Positions 1 to 10,456 of a DNA stretch of 64,000 nt are shown one piece after another. Each line of letters opens with the position of its first letter. Within the stretch, counting starts at the first letter, position 1. A program made the position numbers and the translations under genes. A model generated the notes under the pieces. The model was not told the origin of the DNA, made no database searches, and saw only the letters and a list, made by a program, of their open reading frames with translations. This DNA is from Pseudanabaena sp. Salubria-1. GTDB taxonomy: Bacteria > Cyanobacteriota > Cyanobacteriia > Pseudanabaenales > Pseudanabaenaceae. The DNA lies in contig JALQCR010000008.1 of the NCBI GenBank assembly GCA_023336205.1, positions 62,001-126,000 of the forward strand, written 5' to 3'.

Positions 1-790
1 AAAATATCCAGATAGTTGATACAAAGTAAAGTAATGTCAGAAGCAAGGCCATCCTGTCCATCCTGCCAGTCCGTATCCGTTGTAAAAAACGGCAGTACAC
101 GACATGGAAAACAAAATTATAAATGTCGGGACTGTGGTCGTCAATTTGTAGAAAATCCACAGTGGCAGAGAGTTTCAGAGCGTACCCAAGACACTTATGA
201 CCTTCTTGAGAAACTACTACTAGAAAAAATCCCACTAGCTGGAATTGCCAGAGTCCTCAAGGTCTCAGAGAGATGGTTGCAAAGTTACGTCAATCATAAA
301 TATGAAAACGTTCCTCAGCAGGTGGAGGTAGAACCAAAACCAAAACGCCGTTTGACCATACAGATGGATGAATTGTGGTCTTTTGTGGACGACAAAGGCA
401 ATAAACAGTGGGTATGGCTTGCCATTGATGCCGAGACTCGTGAAATTGTCGGTTGTTATATAGGCGATCGCACTGGTGAATCAGCTCAGAAGTTATGGGA
501 ATCGTTGCCTAGCGTCTATCGCCAATGTGCGGTTATTTATACTGACTTCTATTCGTCTTATCCAGTTGTCCTGCACAGCAAACGTCATAGGGCTGTCGGG
601 AAAGAAACGGGAAAGACCAACTATATTGAGAGATTCAACTGTACGTTACGTCAACGAGTATCAAGACTAGTTAGAAAGACCTTATCTTTTTCTAAGAAAT
701 TGGAAAATCACATTGGAGCCATTTGGAATTTTATTCATCATTACAACGATTCTTTACCTCCGTGTGCGTCCTTTCCTTTTTAGGACTACC
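1..790 (+). mobile_element. IS1-family element, copy 1 (left end outside window)
   Basis: The window opens at base 29 of an 818-bp element whose complete copies lie at 6745, 17862, 20354 and 41770. The right end is the inverted repeat ending GGACTACC. It sits in nifV; the adjacent eight bases, TGACCAGT (791-798), should be one copy of the target duplication. This copy shares a His codon (instead of Pro) in the transposase with copies 4 and 7, marking one sub-lineage. Confidence 0.95.
34..783 (+). CDS. IS1-family transposase, single-ORF type
   Basis: Transposase of IS1 copy 1. The N-terminal zinc-ribbon has two CxxC pairs (CPSC near residue 8, CRDC near residue 32) and matches InsA. A DDE catalytic domain like InsB follows, with motifs MDELWSF, YTDFYSSYP and TNYIERFN. 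In classical IS1 these are two frames joined by a frameshift; here they form one 249-residue frame. ATG at 34 is chosen; an in-frame TTG at 16 could add six residues. It looks intact and could drive transposition of all copies in the window. Confidence 0.92.
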   Translation: MSEARPSCPSCQSVSVVKNGSTRHGKQNYKCRDCGRQFVENPQWQRVSERTQDTYDLLEKLLLEKIPLAGIARVLKVSERWLQSYVNHKYENVPQQVEVEPKPKRRLTIQMDELWSFVDDKGNKQWVWLAIDAETREIVGCYIGDRTGESAQKLWESLPSVYRQCAVIYTDFYSSYPVVLHSKRHRAVGKETGKTNYIERFNCTLRQRVSRLVRKTLSFSKKLENHIGAIWNFIHHYNDSLPPCASFPF

Positions 791-1340
791 TGACCAGTAG
801 CTTAATCTTGCGATAGGTGTTAAAAGGATCGAGAATGCCGACAGTATCGCAAAAACGGAAGCGAGAAGCGCCCCATTGTTCTGCTGAAGCTGCTACTTCT
901 AATAGGAAATAATCATCGGCTCTGGAGGCATCAGCACCACCAACGGACACATATAAACCGCGATCAAGAGCATAGGCAATACTTTCTTGCAGACGCTTCA
1001 GCACAGTTTCCCGCTTACCGTCAGCCATTAGACCAATTTGCATGTCAGAGACAGGTACAGAAATATGGACGCGCTTTAGTCCACAGGCGATGGAAGCTTG
1101 AATATCAGAGATCGTTGCCCGATTCCAGCCCAGTAATTTTGCTTTGAGCCCTAAGTTATTAATGGCGGCGATCGCTTCGGTTTCTGCCCCACCCATAGCA
1201 GGAATGCCCACTTCTAATTCTTGTACGCCAATGCGATCGAGGAATTTGGCGATTTCGATTTTCTCTTCAATGCTAAACGCTACACCAGCAGCCTGTTCGC
1301 CATCTCTCAAGGTTGTATCGTTAATTTGAATGTCAAGCAT
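791..1340 (-). pseudogene. nifV: nifV, homocitrate synthase, 5' fragment
   Basis: Homocitrate synthase condenses acetyl-CoA with 2-oxoglutarate to give the homocitrate of FeMo-cofactor. About 183 codons remain of the usual 370-400. The TIM-barrel start [11 protein letters not shown] with its metal and substrate residues is present, as are HISVPVSD and the strand ending in FRFCDTVG. The rest was cut off by IS1 at position 791 and should resume beyond the left edge. The start at 1340 has a strong AGGAGG ribosome site just upstream. It lies downstream of nifHDK on the same strand, so it was probably co-transcribed. The fragment lacks the C-terminal barrel and regulatory part and is unlikely to work. 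Confidence 0.93.
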
Positions 1341-1395
1341 GACCTGCCTCCTCTTGCTGTACTTAAAAATTTACTTTCTGCGGCGATCGCCTCTG

Positions 1396-1498
1396 CCCTC
1401 ATCCCCCAACCCCTTCTCCCGCAGGAGAAGGGGAGAAAGAGGTAAGCAATATTTTTTCTTGTTCCCCTCTCCTGCGGGAGAGGGGCTAGGGGTGAGGG
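1396..1498. repeat. Imperfect inverted repeat between nifV and nifK
   Basis: Two C/G-rich arms of about 40 bases (CCCTCATCCCCCAACCCC... and its near complement ending GGGGTGAGGG) flank a short AT-rich loop. The fold would be a long hairpin in the nif transcript. Sequences of this type are dispersed intergenic repeats in many cyanobacteria; here it fills the nifK-nifV gap and may attenuate or stabilise nifK mRNA (inference). Confidence 0.75.
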
Positions 1499-1504
1499 TT
1501 TTAT

Positions 1505-3043
1505 CTAGCGAATCAAGTCGTAGGAAATGTCGGTCTTCGATGGAATGATCGTGTTGCGATCGAGTTCATCGAGGATGGTATTTACAATCCAGTTGAGTAG
1601 ATTGATTGCGCCTTGATAACCGTAGGTCGAATAGCGGTGGAGGTGATGGCGATCGAAGATAGGATAGCCAATGCGTACCAAAGGAGTCTTAGTATCGCGC
1701 CATAGGTACTTACCGTAGGAGTTGCCAATCAAGAGATCCACAGGCTCAGTGAAGAGGAGCGATCGCAAGTGCCATAGATCCTTACCACCCCAGATCGTGG
1801 CATTCTGACCGAAGGGACTCGAATCAAGCAGAGCGCGTAATTCGCCTTCAAAGTTAGCGTTGCTGTTGCTAACGACGATATGAATTGGTTCTGCACCAAC
1901 TTCCAAGAGGAACTGAACTAAACCGATTACCAAGTCAGGATCACCATAGAGGGCAATGCGCTTGCCATGTAACCATGCTTGAGAATCGGTCAGAGCGTCA
2001 ACGGCGCGACCTCTTTCTTCTTCCAATTCCTTAGGAATGGGCTTGCCCGTTAGAGCCGAAAGCTTCATCAAGAATTCATCAGTACCGCGAATACCGACGG
2101 GACGGCTGACGTAGGTCTTTTGATTCCACTCGGTTTCAATGTATTCTCTGGTCTTGGTGGTAGCGTAGGACTGAAATGCGATCGTCGCTTCAGCATTGAT
2201 CGAATCCGCAGCATCCTCTAGCTTGGTTCCACCTGGATACATTTGGTATTCACCAGTATTAGGCGAATCTAAGTATTCAGAGTTATCAGCAAGCAAGGTG
2301 TAGTTAACATCCATCAAATTAGCATAGCGCTTGATTTCGCGGAGGTTGCCAATGTAGGTTTCAAATCCTGGGATGAAGTTAATCTTGCCGTTGGTAGTTT
2401 CTTGCTTCTTGCCTGCGGTCAGGTTCGAGAGAATGCCCTTGATCATGTTGTCGTAGCCAGTGATGTGAGAACCAACAAAGCTAGGCGTATGGGCATAGGG
2501 AACGGGAAAAGTTTGAGGAACTGAATTAGCAGCCTTAGCATTGGTGATGAATGCTTGTAAGTCATCACCGATTACCTCTGCCATACAGGTTGTGCAGACC
2601 GCAATCATCTTGGGCTTGTAGAGATTGTAGGAAGTTGCCAAGCCTTCAATCATATTCAATTGTCCACCAAAAACTGCTGCATCTTCTGTCATCGAAGAGG
2701 ATACGGCTGAGAAGGGTTCTTTAAAGTGGCGGGTGAAGTGGCTGCGGAAATAGGAAACACAGCCTTGAGAACCATGAACGAAGGGTAACGTAGCCTCAAA
2801 CCCAACTGCGGCAAGGATTGCTCCGAGGGGCTGACAAGCTTTAGCGGGATTAACGGTGAGGGCTTCACGGGCGAAATTCTTTTCGCGATATTCCCAACCC
2901 TTTGTCCATTCCGCAATTTCGGCAACTTTTTCGGGACTATGCCCACCTTCAAATTCTTTCTTCGCTTGAAATAGCTCTTGGTATTCGTCTTGGTGGAATA
3001 ACCGAGCGTGATCTTGAATGTCGTTAACGTTATTCTGGGACAT
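1505..3043 (-). CDS. nifK: Nitrogenase MoFe protein beta subunit NifK
   Basis: Beta subunit of the cytoplasmic MoFe protein (alpha2beta2), which reduces N2 using electrons from NifH. At 512 residues it is full length. The three beta-side P-cluster cysteines are present at 70 (PAKACQPLGA), 95 (HGSQGCVSYF) and 153 (CTTCMAEVIGDD), the same numbering as in Azotobacter. SSSMTEDAAVFGGQ is also conserved. It follows nifD after about 200 bp holding a hairpin repeat and precedes nifV. No internal stop or frameshift is seen, so this is one of the few undamaged nif genes here. Confidence 0.98.
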   Translation of the reverse strand: MSQNNVNDIQDHARLFHQDEYQELFQAKKEFEGGHSPEKVAEIAEWTKGWEYREKNFAREALTVNPAKACQPLGAILAAVGFEATLPFVHGSQGCVSYFRSHFTRHFKEPFSAVSSSMTEDAAVFGGQLNMIEGLATSYNLYKPKMIAVCTTCMAEVIGDDLQAFITNAKAANSVPQTFPVPYAHTPSFVGSHITGYDNMIKGILSNLTAGKKQETTNGKINFIPGFETYIGNLREIKRYANLMDVNYTLLADNSEYLDSPNTGEYQMYPGGTKLEDAADSINAEATIAFQSYATTKTREYIETEWNQKTYVSRPVGIRGTDEFLMKLSALTGKPIPKELEEERGRAVDALTDSQAWLHGKRIALYGDPDLVIGLVQFLLEVGAEPIHIVVSNSNANFEGELRALLDSSPFGQNATIWGGKDLWHLRSLLFTEPVDLLIGNSYGKYLWRDTKTPLVRIGYPIFDRHHLHRYSTYGYQGAINLLNWIVNTILDELDRNTIIPSKTDISYDLIR

Positions 3044-3156
3044 GATTTTAATTCCAATCTAGGTGAAAATCAATGTGAGTGAAAGATTCTTGAATGAGAA
3101 TGGGTTTGAAAAGTTTGTAACCCTCACTCATGAATTTCTGTTAAATGCAGAGGTTT

Positions 3157-3246
3157 GATCCCCCTGCCCTATCGGGCATCCCCCTTGTAAAGGGGGACTT
3201 AATTGAATTAATTCTCCCCCCTTTTTAAGGGGGGCTGGGGGGGATC
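3157..3246. repeat. Hairpin-forming repeat between nifD and nifK
   Basis: Outer arms GATCCCCC/GGGGGATC enclose an inner CCCCCTTGTAAAGGGGG hairpin and a second CCCCCTTTTTAAGGGGG hairpin. The block begins exactly at the nifD stop codon. This is a REP-like dispersed cyanobacterial repeat. A stem-loop immediately after nifD could partly terminate transcription or protect upstream mRNA, setting the nifD:nifK ratio (inference). Confidence 0.75.
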
Positions 3247-4757
3247 TAAGCAGCAACTTCCGCAGTTTTCCAAGGAGTGCCAACTAAGCTCCAAGTGGGG
3301 CTGTTGAGGGCAAGATCCATGTCACGGGCAAAGATCGCAAAGCCGTCATAACCGTGATAAGGACCTGAGTAATCCCAAGAGTGCATCTGACGGAAAGGTA
3401 GCGCCATCTTCTGGAACACATACTTCTCTTTGATGCCAGAGGCGATGAGGTCAGGCTTCAGTTCTTTGACGAAGGCTTCAAACTCGTATGCCGAAACATC
3501 GTCATAGATGAGAGTGCCATTCTCAATGTAGTGAGTGGTGCGCTTGTAGTCGTCATTGTGACCGAATTCGTAGCCCGTACCAATCAACTTCATACCAAGA
3601 TCGTGGAACGCAGGAACAACGTGGCGAGGACGTAATCCACCAACCATCAGAGCTACGGTTTTACCTTCTAAACGGGATTTGAATTTAGCAAGGACAGCAT
3701 CGGTCTGAGCTTGATACTTCGCAATCACTTCTTCAGCTTTGGCTTGAATGGTTTCATCAAATTTAGAAGCAATTTCTCTGAGTGAGGCAGCGATTTGGGT
3801 GGGACCAAAGAAGTTGTATTCTAACCAAGGAATACCATAGGCTTCTTCCATGTGACAGCTGATATAGTTCATGGAGCGATAGCAGTGAACTAGATTCAGC
3901 TTTACAGAAGGAGTATTGATCATCTCATTGAGCGTTCCGTCACCTGACCATTGGGCGACAACGCGCAAGCCAATTTCTTCGATCAAGATGCGGCTAGACC
4001 AAGCATCACCACCAATGTTGTAGTCACCGATAATGGCAACATCATAGGCGGTACTATCTGGAATGTTACCTTCTTTCTTGTTCTTATCGAATTGAGGGAA
4101 AACCCAGTCACGTACTGCGTCATTGGCGATGTGGTGTCCGAGGGATTGCGATACACCACGGAAGCCTTCACAACGGACAGGGACAACAGTCTTGCCGATT
4201 TCTTTAGCAGCTTTCTTAGCTACTGCTTCAATGTCATCTCCAATCAAACCGATTGGGCATTCCGATTGAATGGAAACACCACGATTGAGAGGGAAGAGTT
4301 CATCTAACTCGGTAATCAGTTTCAATAGTTTTTTATCACCACCGAAAACGATATCACGTTCTTGGAAGTCGGAGGTGAAGTCCATCGTGCCGAAGGAATC
4401 AATACCAGTTGTGCCGATGTAGTAGTTACGGCGACCTGACCAAGAGTAGTAACTACAACCAACCGGCCCGTGACTGATGTGGATCATGTCTTTGATTGGT
4501 CCCCAAACTACACCTTTAGAACCAGCGTAGGCGCAACCACGGGTGGTCATCGATCCAGGTACAGACTTGATGTTGGATTTGACACCACAATCAGACTTGC
4601 CTTCTTCAAACACGTTGAGGTGCTTTTCGCGTTTTTTCTTGGCTTTGTCTGGATATACTTCGATGACTTCTTTGATGAATGCCTTGGTCTCAGGAATGTC
4701 ATTAACAGGTGTTGTAGCGGTTGGAGGTGTTAATGTAGCGGATTCTGGAGGTGTCAT
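3246..4757 (-). CDS. nifD: Nitrogenase MoFe protein alpha subunit NifD
   Basis: Alpha subunit carrying FeMo-cofactor. 503 residues from ATG at 4757, chosen because GAGG lies at ribosome-site distance and because the longer frame adds a non-conserved leader. P-cluster cysteines are seen at about 75 (TTRGCAYAG), 101 ([11 protein letters not shown]) and 167 ([12 protein letters not shown]). The FeMo-co cysteine is near 292 ([12 protein letters not shown]) and the homocitrate/FeMo-co histidine lies in [15 protein letters not shown]. The frame is uninterrupted, with no excision element of the kind found in nifD of heterocystous strains. It follows the nifH fragment by 74 bp, which include a perfect palindrome. 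Confidence 0.98.
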   Translation of the reverse strand: MTPPESATLTPPTATTPVNDIPETKAFIKEVIEVYPDKAKKKREKHLNVFEEGKSDCGVKSNIKSVPGSMTTRGCAYAGSKGVVWGPIKDMIHISHGPVGCSYYSWSGRRNYYIGTTGIDSFGTMDFTSDFQERDIVFGGDKKLLKLITELDELFPLNRGVSIQSECPIGLIGDDIEAVAKKAAKEIGKTVVPVRCEGFRGVSQSLGHHIANDAVRDWVFPQFDKNKKEGNIPDSTAYDVAIIGDYNIGGDAWSSRILIEEIGLRVVAQWSGDGTLNEMINTPSVKLNLVHCYRSMNYISCHMEEAYGIPWLEYNFFGPTQIAASLREIASKFDETIQAKAEEVIAKYQAQTDAVLAKFKSRLEGKTVALMVGGLRPRHVVPAFHDLGMKLIGTGYEFGHNDDYKRTTHYIENGTLIYDDVSAYEFEAFVKELKPDLIASGIKEKYVFQKMALPFRQMHSWDYSGPYHGYDGFAIFARDMDLALNSPTWSLVGTPWKTAEVAA

Positions 4758-4794
4758 ATTAGCCTCAAGGAAAAGGGTAAAAGGATTGAGAGTC

Positions 4795-4823
4795 ACTCTG
4801 TGCAGGCTGAGCCTGCACAGAGT
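4795..4823. promoter_or_regulatory. Perfect palindrome in the nifH-nifD gap
   Basis: Two perfectly complementary 14-base arms (ACTCTGTGCAGGCT and its complement) separated by one base lie between the nifH stop (4832) and the nifD start (4757). It is not followed by a U-run on the minus strand. This suggests an mRNA-processing or stability hairpin that keeps nifH message above nifDK, as described for nifHDK operons, rather than a full terminator (inference). Confidence 0.7.
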
Positions 4824-4831
4824 CGAAATTG

Positions 4832-5398
<567 letters not shown>

Positions 5399-5441
5399 TT
5401 AGATTGAATTAAAAAGATCAATAATCTAGTAAAATATTCAT

Positions 5442-6744
5442 ATGAATCCAAAAGTACACAATCAGATCGTTAGTTATATCTGGAGCATCGCAGACGATGT
5501 TCTTAGAGATGTATTTGTAAGGGGCAAATACCGCGATATTATTTTGCCTTTCACTGTTTTAAGACGTTTAGATGTGTTGCTTGTGCCGACTAAGCAAGAA
5601 GTGTTAGATGCAAATGCTTTTTTGATTGAGCAGGAAATTGATGAAAAAGTTGCTTTAGAAAATTATTCTGGGTATGGGTTTTGGAATATCTCCCAATATA
5701 CTTTTGAGTCTTTGATGGGAGATGCGGGTAATATTGATAGCAATTTAGAAGACTACCTTGATGGGTTTAGTCCTAATGTGCAGGAAATTATCAGCAAGTT
5801 TAAGCTGAGAAATCAGTTGGAAACGATGAAAGAGGCTGGCGCGACTTACTTGCTGATTGAGAAGCTATGTAATAAAGAAATAAATCTAGGTTCCAATGAA
5901 GCGAAAAATAGTAAGGGTGAAGTGCTTCCGCCTTTGACTAATTTGGGAATGGGTTATGTCTTTGAAGAATTGATTAGGAAGTTTAACGAAGATAATAACG
6001 AAGAGGCGGGAGAACACTTTACGCCGCGTGAAATCATTAAGTTGATGACGCATATTTTATTTACGCCTGTAAAAGAGAAGATAAGCAAAGGGACTTATTT
6101 AATTTACGATCCTGCTTGTGGGAGCGGTGGGATGTTGACGGAAGCAGAAAATTTTGCGTTGGAAGTAACCAATAAGAGTAAGGCAAATTTTGAGCTTTAT
6201 GGACAGGAAGTAAACCCTGAAACCTATGCTATTTGTACCAGTGATATGTTGATTAAGGGCGAAAAGTCGGAAAACATTGTCTATGGTTCTACGCTTTCTA
6301 AGGATGGATTTCCGCATTTACATTTTGACTTTATGCTTTCCAATCCGCCCTATGGCAAGACTTGGAAAATAGATGAAGATGCGATCGTTGATGACAGAGG
6401 CAAAAAGGGCAAGGAAGTAATTAAGGATTCTCGGTTTCAGGTGGGATTGCCTTCTATTTCAGATGGACAGTTATTGTTCTTGATGAATATGGTTAGCAAG
6501 ATGAAACTGGATACTAAGTTGGGTAGTCGGATTGCAACTGTCCATAATGGATCGGCTTTGTTTACGGGTGATGCTGGGGGCGGTGAGAGTGAAATCAGAA
6601 AGCATATTATCGAAAATGACTGGTTGGAATGTATTATCGCGTTGCCAAAAAATATTTTTTATAATACGGGTATTCCGACTTATATCTGGATTGTGTCTAA
6701 TCGGAAGGAGCCAAAACGTAAGGGGAAAGTGCAGTTAATTAATG
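5442..6744 (+). pseudogene. hsdM: hsdM, type I DNA methyltransferase, 5' part
   Basis: Modification subunit of a type I R-M system, an N6-adenine methyltransferase working with HsdS. This part holds the N-terminal helical domain (FVRGKYRDIILPFTVLRRLD), the SAM-binding motif DPACGSGGML and the catalytic NPPY (FMLSNPPYGKTW). An IS1 inserted after GKVQLIN. Joining 5442-6744 to 7571-8448 gives 727 codons including the stop, so the lesion is a clean insertion with TSD AATTAATG. The start lies only 49 bp from the nifH break, so the operon seems to have lost, or never had, much of its own upstream region. Confidence 0.95.
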
Positions 6745-7562
6745 GGTAGTCCTAAAAAGGAAAGGACGCACACGGAGGTAAAGAATCGTTGTAATGATGA
6801 ATAAAATTCCAAATGGCTCCAATGTGATTTTCCAATTTCTTAGAAAAAGATAAGGTCTTTCTAACTAGTCTTGATACTCGTTGACGTAACGTACAGTTGA
6901 ATCTCTCAATATAGTTGGTCTTTCCCGTTTCTTTCCCGACAGCCCTATGACGTTTGCTGGGCAGGACAACTGGATAAGACGAATAGAAGTCAGTATAAAT
7001 AACCGCACATTGGCGATAGACGCTAGGCAACGATTCCCATAACTTCTGAGCTGATTCACCAGTGCGATCGCCTATATAACAACCGACAATTTCACGAGTC
7101 TCGGCATCAATGGCAAGCCATACCCACTGTTTATTGCCTTTGTCGTCCACAAAAGACCACAATTCATCCATCTGTATGGTCAAACGGCGTTTTGGTTTTG
7201 GTTCTACCTCCACCTGCTGAGGAACGTTTTCATATTTATGATTGACGTAACTTTGCAACCATCTCTCTGAGACCTTGAGGACTCTGGCAATTCCAGCTAG
7301 TGGGATTTTTTCTAGTAGTAGTTTCTCAAGAAGGTCATAAGTGTCTTGGGTACGCTCTGAAACTCTCTGCCACTGTGGATTTTCTACAAATTGACGACCA
7401 CAGTCCCGACATTTATAATTTTGTTTTCCATGTCGTGTACTGCCGTTTTTTACAACGGATACGGACTGGCAGGATGGACAGGATGGCCTTGCTTCTGACA
7501 TTACTTTACTTTGTATCAACTATCTGGATATTTTCCTACATCCTTTCCTTTTTAGGACTACC
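6745..7562 (-). mobile_element. IS1-family element, copy 2, in hsdM
   Basis: Complete 818-bp copy bounded by GGTAGTCC...GGACTACC inverted ends. The 8-bp target duplication AATTAATG is at 6737-6744 and 7563-7570. Excision of the element and one duplication restores the hsdM frame exactly. Confidence 0.97.
6752..7501 (-). CDS. IS1-family transposase (copy 2)
   Basis: Same 249-residue single-frame transposase as the copy at the window start: zinc-ribbon plus DDE domain. It carries Pro rather than His in the LPSKRH segment and the older GTCTCAGAG codon variant, so it is a third haplotype among the copies. No internal stops. Confidence 0.92.
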   Translation of the reverse strand: MSEARPSCPSCQSVSVVKNGSTRHGKQNYKCRDCGRQFVENPQWQRVSERTQDTYDLLEKLLLEKIPLAGIARVLKVSERWLQSYVNHKYENVPQQVEVEPKPKRRLTIQMDELWSFVDDKGNKQWVWLAIDAETREIVGCYIGDRTGESAQKLWESLPSVYRQCAVIYTDFYSSYPVVLPSKRHRAVGKETGKTNYIERFNCTLRQRVSRLVRKTLSFSKKLENHIGAIWNFIHHYNDSLPPCASFPF

Positions 7563-8448
7563 AATTAATGCGATGGATTTGTATGAGAAGCTGCGTAAAA
7601 ATCTAGGCAATAAAAATTGTGAGATCAAGCCTGAGCAAATTGATCAGATTACCAATTTGTATATGGATTTTGAAGAAAATGATATTTCTAAGATTTATCC
7701 AAATGAGTATTTTGGTTATCACAAAATCACTGTCGAGCGTCCTTTGCGGTTGTCGGCAAGGTTTACGGATGAGGCGATCGCATCTTTGCGTTATGACAAG
7801 AGTATTAGGGATGAGATGGAATGGGCTTATGAGCAGTTTGGGGATGGTTTGTATGAGGATGTGAAAAAATATCGGGATAAGATCGAGGCTTATCTGGATA
7901 AGAATGAGATTAAGCTGGCGACTCCTGCTAAAAATAAGTTATTAAGTTTGGAGCATTGGCAGGGGCAATTAAAGCTGATGCAAGCGGCTCAGGTGTTGAC
8001 GGATGAGTTGGGTGATGCTCAGTTTGATGATTACAATAAATTTGTGCCTTTGGTGAATAAGGCGATTAAGGCTTTGGATCTAGATCTGGATGCGAAGGGT
8101 TTGAAGGTGATTTTGGATGCTGTATGCTGGAAAAATGAGGATGCAGAACGGGTAATTAAGAAAGCTGAAAAGGGTAAGGCTATTATCTATGAGGCTGATA
8201 GTGATTTACGGGATACTGAAAATGTACCGCTCGATCAGGATATTCATGAATATCTTAAGCATGAGGTTTTGCAACATATTCCTGATGCTTGGATTGATGA
8301 AAGTAAGACGGTGAAGGGTTATGAAATTTCGTTTACTCGCTATTTCTATAATTATGTGCCGCCGCGTAGTCTTGAAGAAATAACGGCTGAAATTTTTGCT
8401 TTGGAAAGAGAGACTGAGGGTATTCTCAAGGAGATTGTGAGCAGCTAA
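7563..8448 (+). pseudogene. hsdM: hsdM, 3' part
   Basis: Continuation of the methyltransferase after IS1. It resumes at the motif DLYEKLRKNLGNKN, which directly follows GKVQLIN in intact HsdM proteins, and runs through the C-terminal helical region to the stop. The hsdM TAA and hsdS ATG overlap as TAATG, indicating translational coupling. On its own this segment has no start or catalytic motifs. Confidence 0.94.
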
Positions 8449-9023
8449 TGACAAATTTACAACCTTACAAAAAATATTATCCTGTGTCCTATGACTATGT
8501 TCAATCGTTGCCTGATGGTTGGCAGTTATGGAAAATCGCTCATGCTTTCAATTTAATTGGCAGTGGAACAACGCCAGAAAGTGGTAATACAAAATTCTAT
8601 ATTGATGGAACAATAAATTGGATAAATACAGGTGATTTAAATGATGGAGTTTTAGAAAATTGTAAAAATAAAATCACAGAAGAAGCATTTAAAAAACATT
8701 CAGTTCTAAAAATTTATCCAAAGGGAACTCTGCTGATTGCAATGTATGGTGCGACTATTGGAAAAGCATCGGTAATTAATATTGAAGGCTGTACTAATCA
8801 GGCTTGTTGTGCTTTATCAAAAAGCAAAGTATTAACTAACAAATTTACTTTATATTGGTTTATTGCTAATAGAAAAAATATTGTGAATCTAAGTTATGGT
8901 GGTGGACAGCCTAATATTAGCCAAGATGTTATTAAAAAATTAAAAATCCCTGTCCCGCCTTTAGATGTTCAAAATAGCATTGTGGAATATTTAGATAAAA
9001 AGAATAGTGAAGTAGATAAATTT
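8448..9023 (+). pseudogene. hsdS: hsdS, specificity subunit, 5' part (TRD1)
   Basis: Specificity subunit that recognises the split DNA target for HsdM and HsdR. This part contains the first target-recognition domain (LPDGWQLWKIAHAF, then GGGQPNISQDVIKKLKIPVPP) and the start of the central conserved helix (YLDKKNSEVDKF). It is cut by an ISL3 element with TSD ATAAATTT. Its three pieces (8448-9023, 10420-10456, 11766-12433) add to 427 codons including the stop, so the ancestral gene was a normal two-TRD HsdS of 426 residues. Confidence 0.94.
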
Positions 9024-10411
9024 GGGTCTTCTGGGTTTAAGGGGATAAGTAAATCTAATGAGAAAGACAAGCTAATAATCTAGAACGAAAATTTAAAAAA
9101 TTTAAAAAACCATAAGCCTGTCGTTTAATTAATTTAATACGATTATTAAGTCCCTCCATCACACCACTAGATGTACGATTTAAAAAGTAGTTACAAATAT
9201 TATCAAGATGATTACGAATGGTTTCCAAAACTGCGCCATAAACAGCTTTAGCTTTTTGAAGCCATTCTTTTAATTGTTTCTGACCCTCTTCAGGAGTTTT
9301 ACAAGTCTCAAAAATACTTCTAAAGTCTTCTTTGAGATTATAAGCTAGTCGCAAGCGTTTAGAACATTTCAAGACATTTTCTAACTTCACTTTTTCTTCT
9401 TCTGTTAAGTCTACCTTGTTCTTTAGTAGAATAAATCGACTACCTTTAATCTTGATTTTAGCTTTTTGACGCAGTTGATTTAACTCTTTGATTAGTGGCT
9501 GCATAACATGAAATCTGTCGATGACAATTTTCGCATTTGGAAATACTTCTTTGACAACTTTGGGAAAGCCTCCCCACATATCAATGCTAACCTCCTCTAC
9601 TTTTTCCCTTATCTCAATCGGTTGCTGCTTCAGGACTTCAATGATGTCATCTTGTTTATGACTATCAATTACTTCTAGTAATGCTCCTGCGTCAATACTT
9701 GATACGACTGTCACAAAGTCTTTATGTCCTTTGCGTTTACTCACTTCATCAATACTCACTCGTTTTACTTCTTTCCAATCATCTTTTTTTTTAGAGAAAA
9801 TTGGTGATTGAAAATCCCTTGTATTTGATCCCAACTCAAATATTCATCTCGACTTACTTGCTCCACACTCGCACTTTGTACTCGTTGATAAACATACTCC
9901 TCATACCTTTGTGTGTATCGTCTTTCCCAGTCTACAAAGGGTAACTTTTCCGTAAAATGTCTTTGACAATGTTGACAATAAGGCTCATCTGGGTTTGAGG
10001 GGTAAATGGTACAGTATCGATACAATTATTGGCGACATGGTAGGGCTGTAACTGTTGCTCCGAGAGGATTCTGATTACTATTAGCTGTGCTTATCCCCAT
10101 GAACCCAGAAGAGCCGACAATAAAATTGGCGGCGCGGCGTATTTAAATAAACTATTTTCCCAAATACTGACAAATCTCGAATCAATATCGGTCGATTTTG
10201 TTTTAATTTTCCACCATGCGTATTACAATGCGGACAAGTAATTTCATCCTGTAAAAATCTCAACTTTAGGGTGATTTTATTTTCTTCTTCCGTAAAACTT
10301 TCAACGGTTGTGTTGGGTAAATTTAGCAACCTATCTAGATACAAGTCCATACCTGTCACCACTTATCTTTGTGCTTCATTATACATTAATCCCCTCAAAC
10401 CCAGAAGAGCC
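9024..10411 (-). mobile_element. ISL3-family element in hsdS
   Basis: 1388 bp with terminal inverted repeats (left GGGTCTTCTGGGTTTAAGG, right its near complement ending CCCAGAAGAGCC). The 8-bp target duplication ATAAATTT is at 9016-9023 and 10412-10419. Family assignment rests on the transposase fragments and the 8-bp duplication. Confidence 0.93.
9055..10362 (-). pseudogene. ISL3-family transposase, frameshifted
   Basis: The reading runs through three frames. 10362-10081 holds the N-terminal zinc-binding region (CPHCNTHGGKLKQNRP). 10025-9765 holds the HTH region. 9834-9055 holds the DDE domain (SIDEVSKRKGHKDF, IDMWGGFPK, IDRFHVMQPL, SSGVMEGLNNRIKL). At least two frameshifts or small indels separate them, so this copy is probably immobile unless complemented. 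It is the most degraded element in the window, suggesting it entered hsdS before the IS1 burst. Confidence 0.85.
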
Positions 10412-10419
10412 ATAAATTT

Positions 10420-10456
10420 ATCCAAAATAAAGAAAGATTAATTGAATTATTAAAAG
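10420..10456 (+). pseudogene. hsdS: hsdS, central 37-bp piece between two IS elements
   Basis: Encodes IQNKERLIELLK, the coiled-coil end of the first half of HsdS (the 'NKERLIELLKEEK' helix common to these subunits). It is stranded between the ISL3 and IS4 elements; its last nine bases (10448-10456) are the IS4 target duplication TATTAAAAG. It shows that two separate insertions struck hsdS 37 bp apart. Confidence 0.88.

Noticed and set aside
1330..1548. Short plus-strand frame opposite nifV-nifK
   Set aside because: It runs through the hairpin repeat and has no codon bias or homology.
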